Source: Mesorhizobium sp. M1C.F.Ca.ET.210.01.1.1
GTDB lineage: Bacteria > Pseudomonadota > Alphaproteobacteria > Rhizobiales > Rhizobiaceae
Direction: 5' to 3'
DNA length: 64,000 bases
NCBI RefSeq assembly: GCF_004791585.1
Contig: NZ_SRUU01000020.1
Coordinates: 46,000-109,999 of the forward strand
Shown: positions 18,397 through 27,348 of the stretch, piece after piece
How positions within the stretch are numbered: the stretch's first letter is position 1
How the letters are laid out: each line of letters begins with the position of its first letter
Made by a program: the position numbers and the translations under genes
The notes under the pieces: generated by a model
What the model was told of the DNA's origin: nothing
Database searches by the model: none
Seen by the model: the letters and a program-made list of their open reading frames with translations, nothing else

Positions 18397-20148
18397 GTGA
18401 TCGTCAAGGCGCGGGTCGTCAAGCTCGCCGGCAAGGGCGCGGACGGGGCGCGTGCCCATCTACGCTATCTTCAGCGCGACGGGGTCACCCGCGAAGGTGA
18501 ACCTGGCGAGCTCTACGGCGCCGACAGCGGCCGCGTCGACGGCAAGGCGTTCATCGATCGCGCGGACGGCGACCGCCATCAGTTCCGCTTCATCGTCGCT
18601 GCCGAAGACGGCATCGAGTACGACGACCTCAAGGCGCTGACGCGGCGGCTCATGGCGCAGATGCAGGAAGACCTCGGCACGAAGCTCGACTGGGTCGCGG
18701 TCGATCATTTCAACACCGGCCACCCGCACAGCCACATCATCGTCCGTGGCAGGGACGACCGTGGCGAGAACCTGGTCATCGCGCGCGAATATATCTCATC
18801 TGGCATCCGCGAGCGGGCGGCCGAGCTGGTCAGCCTCGATCTCGGTCCGCGAACCGACCGCGAGATTGAGCTTCGCCTGCGCCGGGAAATGGAGCAGGAA
18901 CGCTTCACCAGCATCGACCGTCGGCTGCTCAGCATGCGTGATGATGACGGCCTGGTCTCGCCGGGCGGTCCCGACGCCATTCGCCAGACGCTGCACCAGG
19001 GACGGCTGCGCAAGCTCGAGCGGATGGGTCTGGCCGCGGAGGTCGGCGCTGGCTCCTGGCGCCTCGACGATGAGCTCGAAGCCACGCTGCGCCGCACCGG
19101 CGAACGCGGCGACATCATCAAGACCATGCACCGCGAACTGACCGGCAAGGGGCTTGCCCGCAGGGCCGCCGACTGGGTGATCCACGATCGATCCGGCGAG
19201 CCCGTCCAGTCTCTCGTCGGTCGCGTTGTCGCGCGTGGACTGGCCGACGAGATCAATGACCGCCATTACATGATCGTCGACGCCGTCGACGGTAAGAGCC
19301 ATTGGATCAACATCGGTAGAGGCGAGGCGATGGAAACGATGCCTAATGGCTGCATCGTGCGTGTCGCGCCAAGGAACACCGAGCCGAGGCAGGTCGATCG
19401 TACCATCGCCGAAATCGCCGCCGCGCATGGCGGCCGTTACGACGTCGATATGCACCTGAAGCATGACCCATCCGCCACCGAGAGCTTTGCGCGAACGCAT
19501 GTGCGGCGGCTGGAGGCGATCCGCCGCGCGACCGGCGGCGTCGAGCGAGAGCCGAACGGCACCTGGCTCATCGCGCCGGACCATCTCGATCGCGTCGCGA
19601 ATTATGAGGGCCAGCGGGCCAGGGCCGAGCCTGTCGTTGCCGACAAGCTCTCCTCAATGGCGCTGGAGCGACAGGTCAGCTTCAACGGCGCCACCTGGCT
19701 CGACCGGGAGCTGGTTGCCGATAGACCCGAGCCTTTGCACGGATCCGGCTTCGGCCGCGACGTGAGAGAGGCGCAAGCTCGCCGGCGGCAGTGGCTGATC
19801 GCGCAAGGCCTCGCGCATAAAGAACAGGATGGGATCGTCTATCGAGCCAACATGCTTTCGATCCTGCGCCAGCGAGAACTGAACCGTGTTGCTGGCCAAC
19901 TGTCGGAGGAACTTGGCCTGCCCTATGCCGAAGCGCGATCCGGAGGACGAGTAGAGGGTACGCTCCGCCGCTCCGTCGAGCTTGCCAGCGGAAAATATGC
20001 CGTCGTTGAAAAGTCGCGCGAGTTCACGCTGGTGCCATGGCGGCCGGTGCTTGAGCGCCATGTGGGCAAGGAGGTCTCCGGTGTCGTAAGTGGGGAGGGG
20101 ATTTCATGGACCGTCGGCCGGCAAAGGAGCGGACCTGGTGTTTCGTGA
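18397..20148 (+). CDS. rlxS: Relaxase RlxS (VirD2-like, DUF3363), 5' end frameshifted
   Basis: The nicking enzyme of transfer. From the GTG at 18397 the frame gives 583 residues with the relaxase core: HLRYLQRDGVTREG with the presumed tyrosine, FRFIVAAEDGIEYDDL, and the metal motif NTGHPHSHIIVRGRDDRG; DUF3363-type sequence follows to the end (LVPWRPVLERHVGKEVSG, WTVGRQRSGP). Homologues start about 80 residues earlier. The same frame is open upstream to 18160 and encodes that N-terminus (DDEFRPKLGKIGSRGSKAGK), but it has no ATG: the natural ATG at 18161 is in another frame, as if one base was lost after ATGTCTGG. The catalytic domain is intact, but initiation may be poor. Confidence 0.85.
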   Translation: MIVKARVVKLAGKGADGARAHLRYLQRDGVTREGEPGELYGADSGRVDGKAFIDRADGDRHQFRFIVAAEDGIEYDDLKALTRRLMAQMQEDLGTKLDWVAVDHFNTGHPHSHIIVRGRDDRGENLVIAREYISSGIRERAAELVSLDLGPRTDREIELRLRREMEQERFTSIDRRLLSMRDDDGLVSPGGPDAIRQTLHQGRLRKLERMGLAAEVGAGSWRLDDELEATLRRTGERGDIIKTMHRELTGKGLARRAADWVIHDRSGEPVQSLVGRVVARGLADEINDRHYMIVDAVDGKSHWINIGRGEAMETMPNGCIVRVAPRNTEPRQVDRTIAEIAAAHGGRYDVDMHLKHDPSATESFARTHVRRLEAIRRATGGVEREPNGTWLIAPDHLDRVANYEGQRARAEPVVADKLSSMALERQVSFNGATWLDRELVADRPEPLHGSGFGRDVREAQARRRQWLIAQGLAHKEQDGIVYRANMLSILRQRELNRVAGQLSEELGLPYAEARSGGRVEGTLRRSVELASGKYAVVEKSREFTLVPWRPVLERHVGKEVSGVVSGEGISWTVGRQRSGPGVS

Positions 20149-20503
20149 GATGGTGTACAGCTTTTTAGCCAGCGGCGCGGGCAGCCATGCGAGCCCGCGT
20201 AGACCTTATGGCCGCACGCCCGCAATCGGTCGCATGGACCTGCCAGGCGGGGCGGCTTTGGAGCGTTCGGACCCGACACGCTGCGTGAGTGGCCAGACTT
20301 CGAGCGCTCGAAGATGCGGACTGTTGTCTGCTGGCCGGCGTTATTCCGGCTGGCCTATGACCGCGGCGCAACAGTTCACCGCTGAAGTTGCCACGGGCGA
20401 ACATCGACAAGAGAAAAAACACCATTGCGCGATACAAATCGCCGTTGAAAGCGTTTAGGTTGCATGCGCTTCGCCAAGTAAACGGATACCCCAGAAGAGA
20501 GCC
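20149..20503. other. Gene-free stretch between rlxS and ietA
   Basis: About 355 bases. Short frames exist but none is recognisable, and no promoter can be named with confidence. In related elements rlxS is expected to be followed by traG; here traG lies 15.8 kb further on, so this is the left edge of inserted cargo. Confidence 0.4.
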
Positions 20504-21490
20504 ATGACCACGGCCCGCCATATCGTGACGCTGCTTAAAAGCCACATTGCCGGCGACGAGGATCGTTTCCTCTCTATCGCGATGCAGCTTGCTGCGCATG
20601 AGGCACGTCAAGGCCATGGTAAGCTTGCTCAGGAGCTCAAGGATCTGGTCGACGCAGCCAAGAGCAGGGACGCCCGGATTGTCAAGAGCAGTCGGCCGGT
20701 TCCCCTTTTTCAGCCAAAGGGCGAGCTCGCAGGGCTCCTGCATGTGCGCTATCCGGACCTGCGACTGACCGACATGATTTTGCCGGACAGTCTGCGCTCG
20801 CGCCTGCACCGCGTGCTGGGAGAGCAGCGCCAACAAGCAAGCTTGCGCGAGCACGGGCTTGTTCCCCGTCGCAAACTGCTTCTGGTCGGCCCGCCAGGAT
20901 CAGGCAAGACGATGACCGCATCGGCATTGGCCGGGGAGCTTCATCTGCCCCTTTTCACGATCGTCCTCGATGGTTTGATCACCAAGTTCATGGGAGAGAC
21001 TGCCGGAAAGCTGCGGCTTGTTTTTGATGCAATGCAGGCGACGCGGGGCGTCTACTTCTTTGACGAATTCGATGCCATCGGCGCGCGTCGAGGCGAACGC
21101 CAGGATGTTGGCGAGATTCGGCGCGTGCTGAATTCGTTTCTGCAGTTTCTCGAGCAAGACGACAGCCACAGCCTGATTATTGCGGCAACAAATCATCCCG
21201 AGCTGCTCGACAGAGCTTTGTTCCGCCGTTTCGACGATGTCATCGAATACGCCGTGCCCGATCGGCCGATTATAGAGGCGCTGCTTCGGGCTCGACTCGA
21301 CCGCTTCGACACCAGAGGGCTTGCCTGGAACGAGGCGATCTCTCAGGCAGAGAGACTGTCGCAGGCCGAGATCACGCGCGCGGCCGACGACGCTGCAAAA
21401 ACCATCATATTGCGGGGGGGGAAGCGGATCACCTCGGAAGCGCTCATCGACGCTCTGAAGGAACGCCGGCAGGCGTCGCTGTTTGAGTAG
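20504..21490 (+). CDS. ietA: AAA+ ATPase IetA of the IetAS defence/addiction pair
   Basis: A 328-residue AAA+ ATPase. The N-terminal 110 residues are helical and likely partner-binding. The core has Walker A LLLVGPPGSGKTMTASALAG (about 125-144), Walker B VYFFDEFDAIGARRGE (about 182-197), sensor 1 LIIAATNHPELLD, and the arginine-finger region ALFRRFDDVIEY. A gene for an ATPase of this type followed by a subtilisin-like protease is the IetAS pair, described first as a stability and incompatibility module of an Agrobacterium Ti plasmid and later as an anti-phage system. The next gene starts 18 bases on and is that protease. This ORF is intact; its partner is not. Confidence 0.88.
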   Translation: MTTARHIVTLLKSHIAGDEDRFLSIAMQLAAHEARQGHGKLAQELKDLVDAAKSRDARIVKSSRPVPLFQPKGELAGLLHVRYPDLRLTDMILPDSLRSRLHRVLGEQRQQASLREHGLVPRRKLLLVGPPGSGKTMTASALAGELHLPLFTIVLDGLITKFMGETAGKLRLVFDAMQATRGVYFFDEFDAIGARRGERQDVGEIRRVLNSFLQFLEQDDSHSLIIAATNHPELLDRALFRRFDDVIEYAVPDRPIIEALLRARLDRFDTRGLAWNEAISQAERLSQAEITRAADDAAKTIILRGGKRITSEALIDALKERRQASLFE

Positions 21491-21507
21491 CGACAGCACA
21501 GATCATA

Positions 21508-23976
21508 ATGGCAGACGATTTTCCGCGCGACCGCGCCCATATCCACCTTCGCAACAACGGCATTCGGGAAGCCTATCGGCGGCCCAACCAACTTATACAT
21601 GCACCGCCGCTGCCGGCGCGTGATCGGGCGTCGCATGCTGCGGCCTTGACGCAATCCATCGAACAAGCGGTCGAAAGTGCACGCCAGCAGATTGCGGCGC
21701 GTGACCCCCAGCTGTCGGTCGGCACGCCTGGCTTTTACCTCGCGATCGATCTGCCCATGTCCGGACGGGCGGCCCTCGACCAGTTGGCCGATCGTCGCCA
21801 GCACATGGAGCTGGTCGCCGTCCATGAGCCAACTCAACCCGGTGCTCCCATCACAGCGTCGGTGTTCCTGCCGCAAAGCGCGCAAGCCTATTATTTGCGG
21901 AAAGTCGAGGCGTATCGAGACGTTGATACTGACCGCGGCAGACCGCGCAACGAGCCGCTCGTCTCCCGCATGGAGACAGTCAGGCTGGCGACTGCACGAT
22001 CGTTGTTTACCGACCACGACGACCTCTTCCCCCAGGCCGCTGACGAGCAGGTGTGGTGGGAAGTCTGGCTGCGCGACGGTCGCCGCGAGAACTTCGAGCA
22101 CATTGCCGAAGCCCTGAACATCACTTTGCGCACGCATGCGGTTAGGTTTCCGGAGCGGGTGGTCATGCTGGCCCTCGCCAGCACGGCAATGCTCGACCGC
22201 ATGATTGCGCACAGCGATGTCGTCGCCGAGCTGCGGCGCGCGAAGGATACGCCGTCCTTCTTCCTGGGCCTTGGCGGCGCGGAGCAAAGGGACTGGAGCG
22301 ACGAGCTTCTCGGGCGCGTCAGACCGCCTCAATCCGATATTGCGGTCTGCATTCTCGACAGCGGCGTGCGTCGCACCCACCCGTTGATCGAACCCGCACT
22401 TGCCGTTTAAGACTGGCACACCGTCAAACCGGCATGGGGCAGCGACGACACACCTGCGTGGAGCGGCCACGGGACGCGAATGGCAGGTGTCGGCCTGTAC
22501 GGTGATCTGGTCCCGCTCCTGGTCGGAGGCGATCCAGTTCCATTGCCCTTTCGGCTGGAGAGTGTTCGTATCCTTCCGCCAGAAGACGAGGCAAACGATC
22601 CAGAACTCTATGGCGCGATCACCGCGGAAGCGATCGCCCGCGCCGAGGTGCAGGCGCCGGAGCGCCGCCGCGCGATCGCAATGGCTGTGACAAGCGCCAG
22701 TCCGGCGCGTGGAAGGCCCACATCGTGGTCTGCCGCTATCGACCAACTCTGTTTCGAAGAGGAACAGCGACGCTTGATCGTTCTCTCTGCCGGCAACATC
22801 GGCGATGACCTCATGCCGGCCGAGCATTTGACGCGCAACGATCTGGAAGCAGTCGATGATCCTTCTCAGGCCTGGAATGCGCTGACGGTCGGCGCTTTCA
22901 CAGAAAAGGTCGATATCATTGACACCGACTTTTCGGGCTACGCTCCGATCGCGCCGGTCGGCGAGCTCTCGCCGCGCAGTCGCACTTCGGTCGTTTGGGA
23001 CAGGCAGTGGCCGGTGAAGCCCGAGGTCGTCTTCGAAGGCGGCAATCTCGCCCATGACGGTGTGTTGCCCGGCGAGCCGATCGACGATCTGCAGATATTG
23101 ACCACTTTCTGTCGACCCGAACTGCGCCACTTCACCACCCTCGGAGATACGAGCGCGGCAACGGCCCATGCCGCACGGATGGCGGGACTAATTCTATCAG
23201 CGCGCCCCGAGCTGTGGCCTGAATCGGTTCGCGCCCTGATCGTCCACTCGGCCGAATGGACTCCGGCGATGCGCGCACGCATCGATGCGTGCAACGGAGC
23301 GAAGGGCGAGATCCAGGCGCTCGTGCGGCGCTATGGTTACGGCGTGCCAGATCTTGGGCGCGCGCTTCTGTCAACGGTGAACGACCTCACGCTTATCGTT
23401 GAAGATGAGCTTCAGCCTTTCCAGCGCGAGGGCGGCGCGGCTGCCAAAACGCGTGACATGAAGCTGCATCGCCTGCCTTGGCCGAAGGAGCAGCTCGCGG
23501 CGCTCGGCGCTGCCCAGGTCGAGCTCCGCGTCACGCTGTCCTATTTCATCGAACCCAACCCCGGTGAACGCGGATGGACCCGCCGGCATCGTTACGCGTC
23601 CCATGGTCTTCGGTTCAGAGTAAAGTCAGCGACCGAGACAGTCGACGAATTCCGAGCCCGCATCAATCAGGCCGCTCGGGACGAGGAGGAAGGGGCGCCT
23701 GCTGGAGGCGGAGAAGAGTGGCTGCTCGGCACCTTCCGCGATCGCGGCTCGTTGCACGCCGATTTCTGGTCGGGCAGCGCCGCCGATCTCGCCGAGCGTG
23801 ACGCGATCGGCGTGTTCCCGGTCGGGGGCTGGTGGAAGGAGAAGCCTTACCTGGAACGCGTCGACGCTCTGGCTCGGTACGCCCTGATTGTGACGATTCG
23901 GGCGCCTGGGGTCGATGTTGACATCTTCACACCCGTCGAAGCAGCCCTGACTGTCGAGACGTCGGTCGAGACCTGA
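21508..23976 (+). pseudogene. ietS: Subtilisin-like serine protease IetS interrupted by one in-frame stop
   Basis: An S8-family protease, partner of IetA. The frame spans 823 codons and is broken only by a TAA at 22408-22410 (codon 301). The triad lies on both sides of it: the aspartate in VCILDSGVRRTHP before the stop, the histidine in WSGHGTRMAG about 19 codons after it, and the serine in LGDTSAATAHAARMAG. There is no frameshift: the sequence runs on through DWHTVKPAWGSDD. A GAA or CAA to TAA change is the simplest cause. The front part has no His or Ser and the rear part no Asp, so neither can act alone unless the stop is read through. Confidence 0.88.
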
Positions 23977-24208
23977 TGCAGCACTGTCCAAACCGGCCAA
24001 CAACGGAGGTTTGACCAGCCTCTGGTGCCATGGCGGCTGGTGCTGGATCATCACGTCGGCACGGGATCATGCGCGGAGGACGATAGGCCGGCAAAGGAGC
24101 GGGCCAAGCGTGTCATAATGGCGCCCATGGTCACGCCCACAAGCCGCGCCCCCTGCGTCTACGGAGAGGTGCGCGTCTGCTTAGGCGGCCGAGACATCGC
24201 TTACCTGA
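23977..24208. repeat. Decayed second copy of the rlxS 3' end, between the two defence modules
   Basis: Bases 24021-24110 resemble the end of rlxS (about 20027-20130). CTGGTGCCATGGCGG is identical in both, and GGCCGGCAAAGGAGCGG recurs in both, with a diverged middle that includes GTGCT and a CACGTCGG segment. In translation the first part reads LVPWRLVLDHHVG against LVPWRPVLERHVG in rlxS. The rest of the gap holds nothing recognisable. It is a scar showing that cargo entered at, or recombined with, the end of a relaxase gene. Confidence 0.6.
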
Positions 24209-25738
24209 TCAACGCGCTCCGTATTTGCGCCTGTAAGCGGCAATGAAATCGTCGTCGCTACAGATGCAGCGGCCGCTGGAGTCCTTGGCCTTCGGATCGT
24301 GCAAGTGAGAGCCAAGGGGGCGCAGAAGATTCACCCGAGTGCTCGTCGTCGGGCTCATGGGAAACCCCGCACTATGCTTGACCAAATCCGCGGCAAGCAT
24401 AATCCCGGCAAGCACCGACTGAAAGGCCATCGGAACCACAGTTCGAACGCGGCGACTTCCTTCGCTAAGCTGGAACACCAGACCGCCGCAGATAGCCTGC
24501 TGATAAAAGGAGCGCAGGGGCTGGCCGACAAACGGGGCTAGCGGTTCAAACGGCACAGCCATCGCTGTAGCCACGCGAACTACAAAGTCGTTGGGAACTC
24601 CGGCATTTGTCTGCAGGAGCGTTTTCACCTGCTCGTGTGCTTCCGGTATTCCGAGTTCCTCGGCAATCAGCTGGTGCTCGTCCTTGGATTTTCCGGATGG
24701 CAGGTACATGCAACAAAGGCAAGCCTGGCCGTCATCGAAACCATGCCGGGAGATACCGAGATCGTGCTCCTGCATCCAAGCGTTTGCGATCCATCGCGGC
24801 AGTGCACCTTGGACAGCCAGACGGTCGGCGGCGGTGTCAAGCGCCACACCCACTTGGTCTAAGACCCAATTGCCCCGGCGCGCAACATATTCTGCCCACG
24901 TCAGAGGGTGCGCCTCGACCTCAAGGCCAGTCGATCTAAGGGCGGTGGCTGCAAGAACCGCCTTGGACATACCAATCTCCGCCTGGCCGGCCAATGCGTA
25001 GCGCTGCAGGTTTGAGAGTTCGATCGCTTCGTGATCGATTACATGCAGACGACCCTTGAGATCGGGTTGTCTCGCTAGCGCCCAAAGCGAGCCATGGCCT
25101 ATCGCACCGAGCCCAACGAGGTGGGTTTCGCCAAGGTCGACTGGGAAGTCGATCGGGCCAGCCTCCCCGGCTTTGGTCTTGTCGTAGCTGCATAGCGAGA
25201 GGTCGATGGTTTCGTCCAACTCGGCGCCGGTCAACTGGGCGGCGAAGATAGTTCGAAAGACGTTGGCGGCGCCGAAGCAACTGGCGGCGCCAGCTCCAAA
25301 AGGCAGCAGACTTGGGCCAGAGCCCACCGGGTCCGTACGCGACAGCTTTGCCGCCCAACCGTCCGATCCCACGAAAAAGATCGGGCACCGGAGTGATGGG
25401 CGCGTTACCCCTGCAACGACGCAGACGGTGGCAGACTTGCCGGAACGCCGGATGCCGACTTTTGGATTGATCGACTTTGCCAAGCGCTCCAGCGCTTGGG
25501 CTTGAGAGCTCGCCGCGCTGTCCAGCGGGAGTATCGCCAGAACCGGGTAGAGCCTAGCGAGCAATCTCACCGCAAGATCTAGTGTCGCCTGGCCTTCGGC
25601 GCAGGAAGCGGCCTGATGGTCGAAGGCGACTGCCACGACCTGCTTTTCAAGAGCTGCTTTGAAGTCTCCCAGATGAAAATCGGCCAGGACCTGAGATGCC
25701 GCCGTGGCGGCACGATCGATGAAGTTAGCGAATGCCAT
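24209..25738 (-). CDS. E1-like ThiF/MoeB-family adenylating enzyme of a ubiquitin-like operon
   Basis: A 509-residue activating enzyme. The N-terminal 200 residues are an accessory domain without a clear motif. The ThiF-type Rossmann domain follows: HLVGLGAIGHGSLWAL (about 207-221) is the nucleotide-binding loop, VIDHEAIELSNLQRYAL carries the conserved D, N and R that place ATP, and DTAADRLAVQ comes later. A cysteine cluster CLCCMY (about 340-345) and a terminal CICSDDDF could bind zinc or include the acceptor residue. It is the last gene of the operon, 3 bases after the JAB gene stop. In such operons E1 adenylates the C-terminus of the small beta-grasp protein and passes it to the E2-like partner. 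Confidence 0.85.
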   Translation of the reverse strand: MAFANFIDRAATAASQVLADFHLGDFKAALEKQVVAVAFDHQAASCAEGQATLDLAVRLLARLYPVLAILPLDSAASSQAQALERLAKSINPKVGIRRSGKSATVCVVAGVTRPSLRCPIFFVGSDGWAAKLSRTDPVGSGPSLLPFGAGAASCFGAANVFRTIFAAQLTGAELDETIDLSLCSYDKTKAGEAGPIDFPVDLGETHLVGLGAIGHGSLWALARQPDLKGRLHVIDHEAIELSNLQRYALAGQAEIGMSKAVLAATALRSTGLEVEAHPLTWAEYVARRGNWVLDQVGVALDTAADRLAVQGALPRWIANAWMQEHDLGISRHGFDDGQACLCCMYLPSGKSKDEHQLIAEELGIPEAHEQVKTLLQTNAGVPNDFVVRVATAMAVPFEPLAPFVGQPLRSFYQQAICGGLVFQLSEGSRRVRTVVPMAFQSVLAGIMLAADLVKHSAGFPMSPTTSTRVNLLRPLGSHLHDPKAKDSSGRCICSDDDFIAAYRRKYGAR

Positions 25739-25741
25739 TGT

Positions 25742-26230
25742 TCAACTCGATATCATGATCATTCGCGACAGTGCCGCGGGAGGGAGCGCATTCCATTTGG
25801 CCTTTTCGTCAAGCCGATAGGCGGCGACCCGAGCAAAATCGAAAGGCTCGCGGGCGAAATTCGGCACTACCAGCGACAGACACCCAACCGTGGTAGCAAC
25901 CGCATAAGCGTCGTCCGTCGTCGAATGGTAGGCGCGGCCCGGATGGCTGTGAATCTGGGCCAAGAGTTTCAGGCCGCTTTTGTAGAGCCAGACATTGAGC
26001 CGGTGCAGTTCTTCGGCCGCAACGATCACGCAAACGCCATCGTTTGTCCGAATGTGACGCTGCGCCGGGATAACCGTCTCTGTTACGGCAAAGTGCCGGT
26101 CTTGCTGAACGCCGACCCAGAGCGCCATCCCCTCATTGCCTTCGCGACCAACTGAGCGCAGATGCCCATGCGTGGTCGAGATGCAGCCGCGCGGGAGAGT
26201 CACGATCGTTACATCTCTCAAACCAGTCAT
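25742..26230 (-). CDS. JAB/MPN (JAMM) metalloprotease, deubiquitinase-like
   Basis: A 162-residue JAMM zinc peptidase. The motif is complete: Glu33 (GNEGMALW), His94 and His96 in AQIHSHPGRAYHSTTDD, then Asp107 at the exact HxH-x10-D distance. The ATG at 26230 overlaps the E2 stop as ATGA, which decides the start; a longer frame reaching 26380 lies inside the E2 gene. Bacterial JAB proteins next to Ubl, E1 and E2 genes trim the Ubl precursor or remove it from targets. The Ubl here ends in Gly-Ala, so one-residue trimming would expose a glycine. The protein looks catalytically competent. Confidence 0.88.
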   Translation of the reverse strand: MTGLRDVTIVTLPRGCISTTHGHLRSVGREGNEGMALWVGVQQDRHFAVTETVIPAQRHIRTNDGVCVIVAAEELHRLNVWLYKSGLKLLAQIHSHPGRAYHSTTDDAYAVATTVGCLSLVVPNFAREPFDFARVAAYRLDEKAKWNALPPAALSRMIMISS

Positions 26231-26844
26231 TCTTGTATCGCCTGAGGGGATACCACCATTCCTACGATTGCCGGTGGGAGTTGAATCTGCAACTGCTCTA
26301 TAGGAATGATTCCGTACTTGATGATCTTGTCCAGGATGAAGGCCAAACAGCCTTCGCCAGAACCCCGATGAAGTAGCCATGGATCACCTGAATGGGCTGG
26401 ATTGTCGTGGTATTCCCGGACGCCCGCCATGCACAGGAATGGTTCGTCCTCGGGACTGTTGGCCTGGATGAAGTCCGTCAGCGGCACGGCGTTCTGCTGG
26501 ATGAGAGCTCCTATCATCTCCGGCGGCGTTCCGGGCAGCGGCGGACGTCTAAGCATTTTCAGGTATAGATCTTTCCGGGCAATCGGATGACGCGTAAACG
26601 GATCGACGAAGACCACGGACGGTGGTCTTAAGTCGTAGTCGGTGAAGTCGACCTCGCTCGCTGCGCTGATCACCCGTGGTTTTAACTTGAGGCTTGCGAA
26701 AATGAAGAAAGCGCGCGGAAAGGTCGCCTCGATCAAGAAGCAGCCCTGAGCCCGATAGACATCAGCATATGGCCGGAACCGGCCGATCTCCCGATCAAAC
26801 TTCGCTCGGGAGACCTCCGGATCCACACTTTGGGGTTTAGGCAC
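26227..26844 (-). CDS. E2-like (UBC-fold) conjugating enzyme of a ubiquitin-like operon
   Basis: A 205-residue E2-like protein. The N-terminal half has the alternating strand pattern of a UBC fold (DVYRAQGCFLIEATFPRAFF, FFIFASLKLKPRVISAASEV, RPPSVVFVDPFTRHPI). The active-site region is FLCMAGVREYHDNPAHSGDP with Cys138 as the likely acceptor and a nearby His-rich loop (H146, H151, H159), followed by a helix GCLAFILDKIIKYGI. This Cys-then-HxNPAHSGD pattern is typical of the bacterial E2-like families found beside JAB and E1 genes. It overlaps the Ubl gene by 8 bases upstream and the JAB gene by 4 bases downstream, so all are translated together. Confidence 0.82.
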   Translation of the reverse strand: MPKPQSVDPEVSRAKFDREIGRFRPYADVYRAQGCFLIEATFPRAFFIFASLKLKPRVISAASEVDFTDYDLRPPSVVFVDPFTRHPIARKDLYLKMLRRPPLPGTPPEMIGALIQQNAVPLTDFIQANSPEDEPFLCMAGVREYHDNPAHSGDPWLLHRGSGEGCLAFILDKIIKYGIIPIEQLQIQLPPAIVGMVVSPQAIQE

Positions 26845-27133
26845 CTGCGACGCCCGCCTTCAGGCTGAGGAACAGGGTCACAGTATTCGGGAAACCGAAA
26901 TCGCCAAGCTTCTTGTCGACGTCGAGCAAGTTGCCGGCCTCATCCTTCAATTCCCAATTCTCGGCTGGTTGGGCGACATTCTGCGTGTTCTCAAGGGCTT
27001 TGGTACGAATGACGTGAAGCGGCTGGTTGGGATTGGCTTCGACCTGCGTGGGCTGGCCGTTCACCACCATCGTGATCTCGATCTTGCCCGGCCCGCCGCC
27101 GTGATTATCGCCCTTACCCGAATCCTTCGACAT
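26837..27133 (-). CDS. Ubiquitin-like beta-grasp protein (Ubl), multiubiquitin/DUF2604-like
   Basis: A 98-residue protein with one beta-grasp domain. After a Gly-rich N-terminal tail (MSKDSGKGDNHGGGPG) come KIEITMVVNGQPTQVEANPN, the helix QPLHVIRTKALENTQN, then NWELKDEAGNLLDVDKKLGD and TVTLFLSLKAGVAGA. The tail ends Gly-Val-Ala-Gly-Ala, so a glycine terminus needs removal of the last alanine, a job for the JAB peptidase encoded two genes on. The start at 27133 has AGGAG 7 bases upstream; an upstream in-frame ATG is less likely. It is the first gene of the operon Ubl-E2-JAB-E1. The target of modification is unknown; defence against phage is the best guess from related Bil-type systems. Confidence 0.82.
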   Translation of the reverse strand: MSKDSGKGDNHGGGPGKIEITMVVNGQPTQVEANPNQPLHVIRTKALENTQNVAQPAENWELKDEAGNLLDVDKKLGDFGFPNTVTLFLSLKAGVAGA

Positions 27134-27348
27134 TGTCCTACTCCTGTGGCTTGCCAACCGTCCCACGCCCTGGCGCCCACCTGCGAGTGAGACCGGCGGT
27201 CTTCAATCGTTCACCCGGCGCCACGGCCGCGAGTACGCGAAAGACAGGGGATAAGCTACCGAATCGGTGCTTGCCTTCTTTTATGGGTGACTTGAGCCGC
27301 AAGTAAATGGTCTCAAATTGCTCCTCACAACTATAATCGATTATAGCA
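27134..27348. promoter_or_regulatory. Upstream region of the Ubl operon with a 16-base perfect palindrome
   Basis: CTATAATCGATTATAG at 27332-27347 is a perfect 16-base palindrome that contains TATAAT on both strands, so it could be an operator lying over a promoter -10. It lies about 200 bases upstream of the Ubl start. ACTTG-AGCCG-CAAGT just before it is a second, smaller inverted repeat. No convincing -35 element was found. Confidence 0.4.

Noticed and set aside
21343..23169. 608-codon minus-strand frame opposite ietS
   Set aside because: It is antisense to a clear subtilisin-like protease and shows no motif; high GC at third positions opens the frame.
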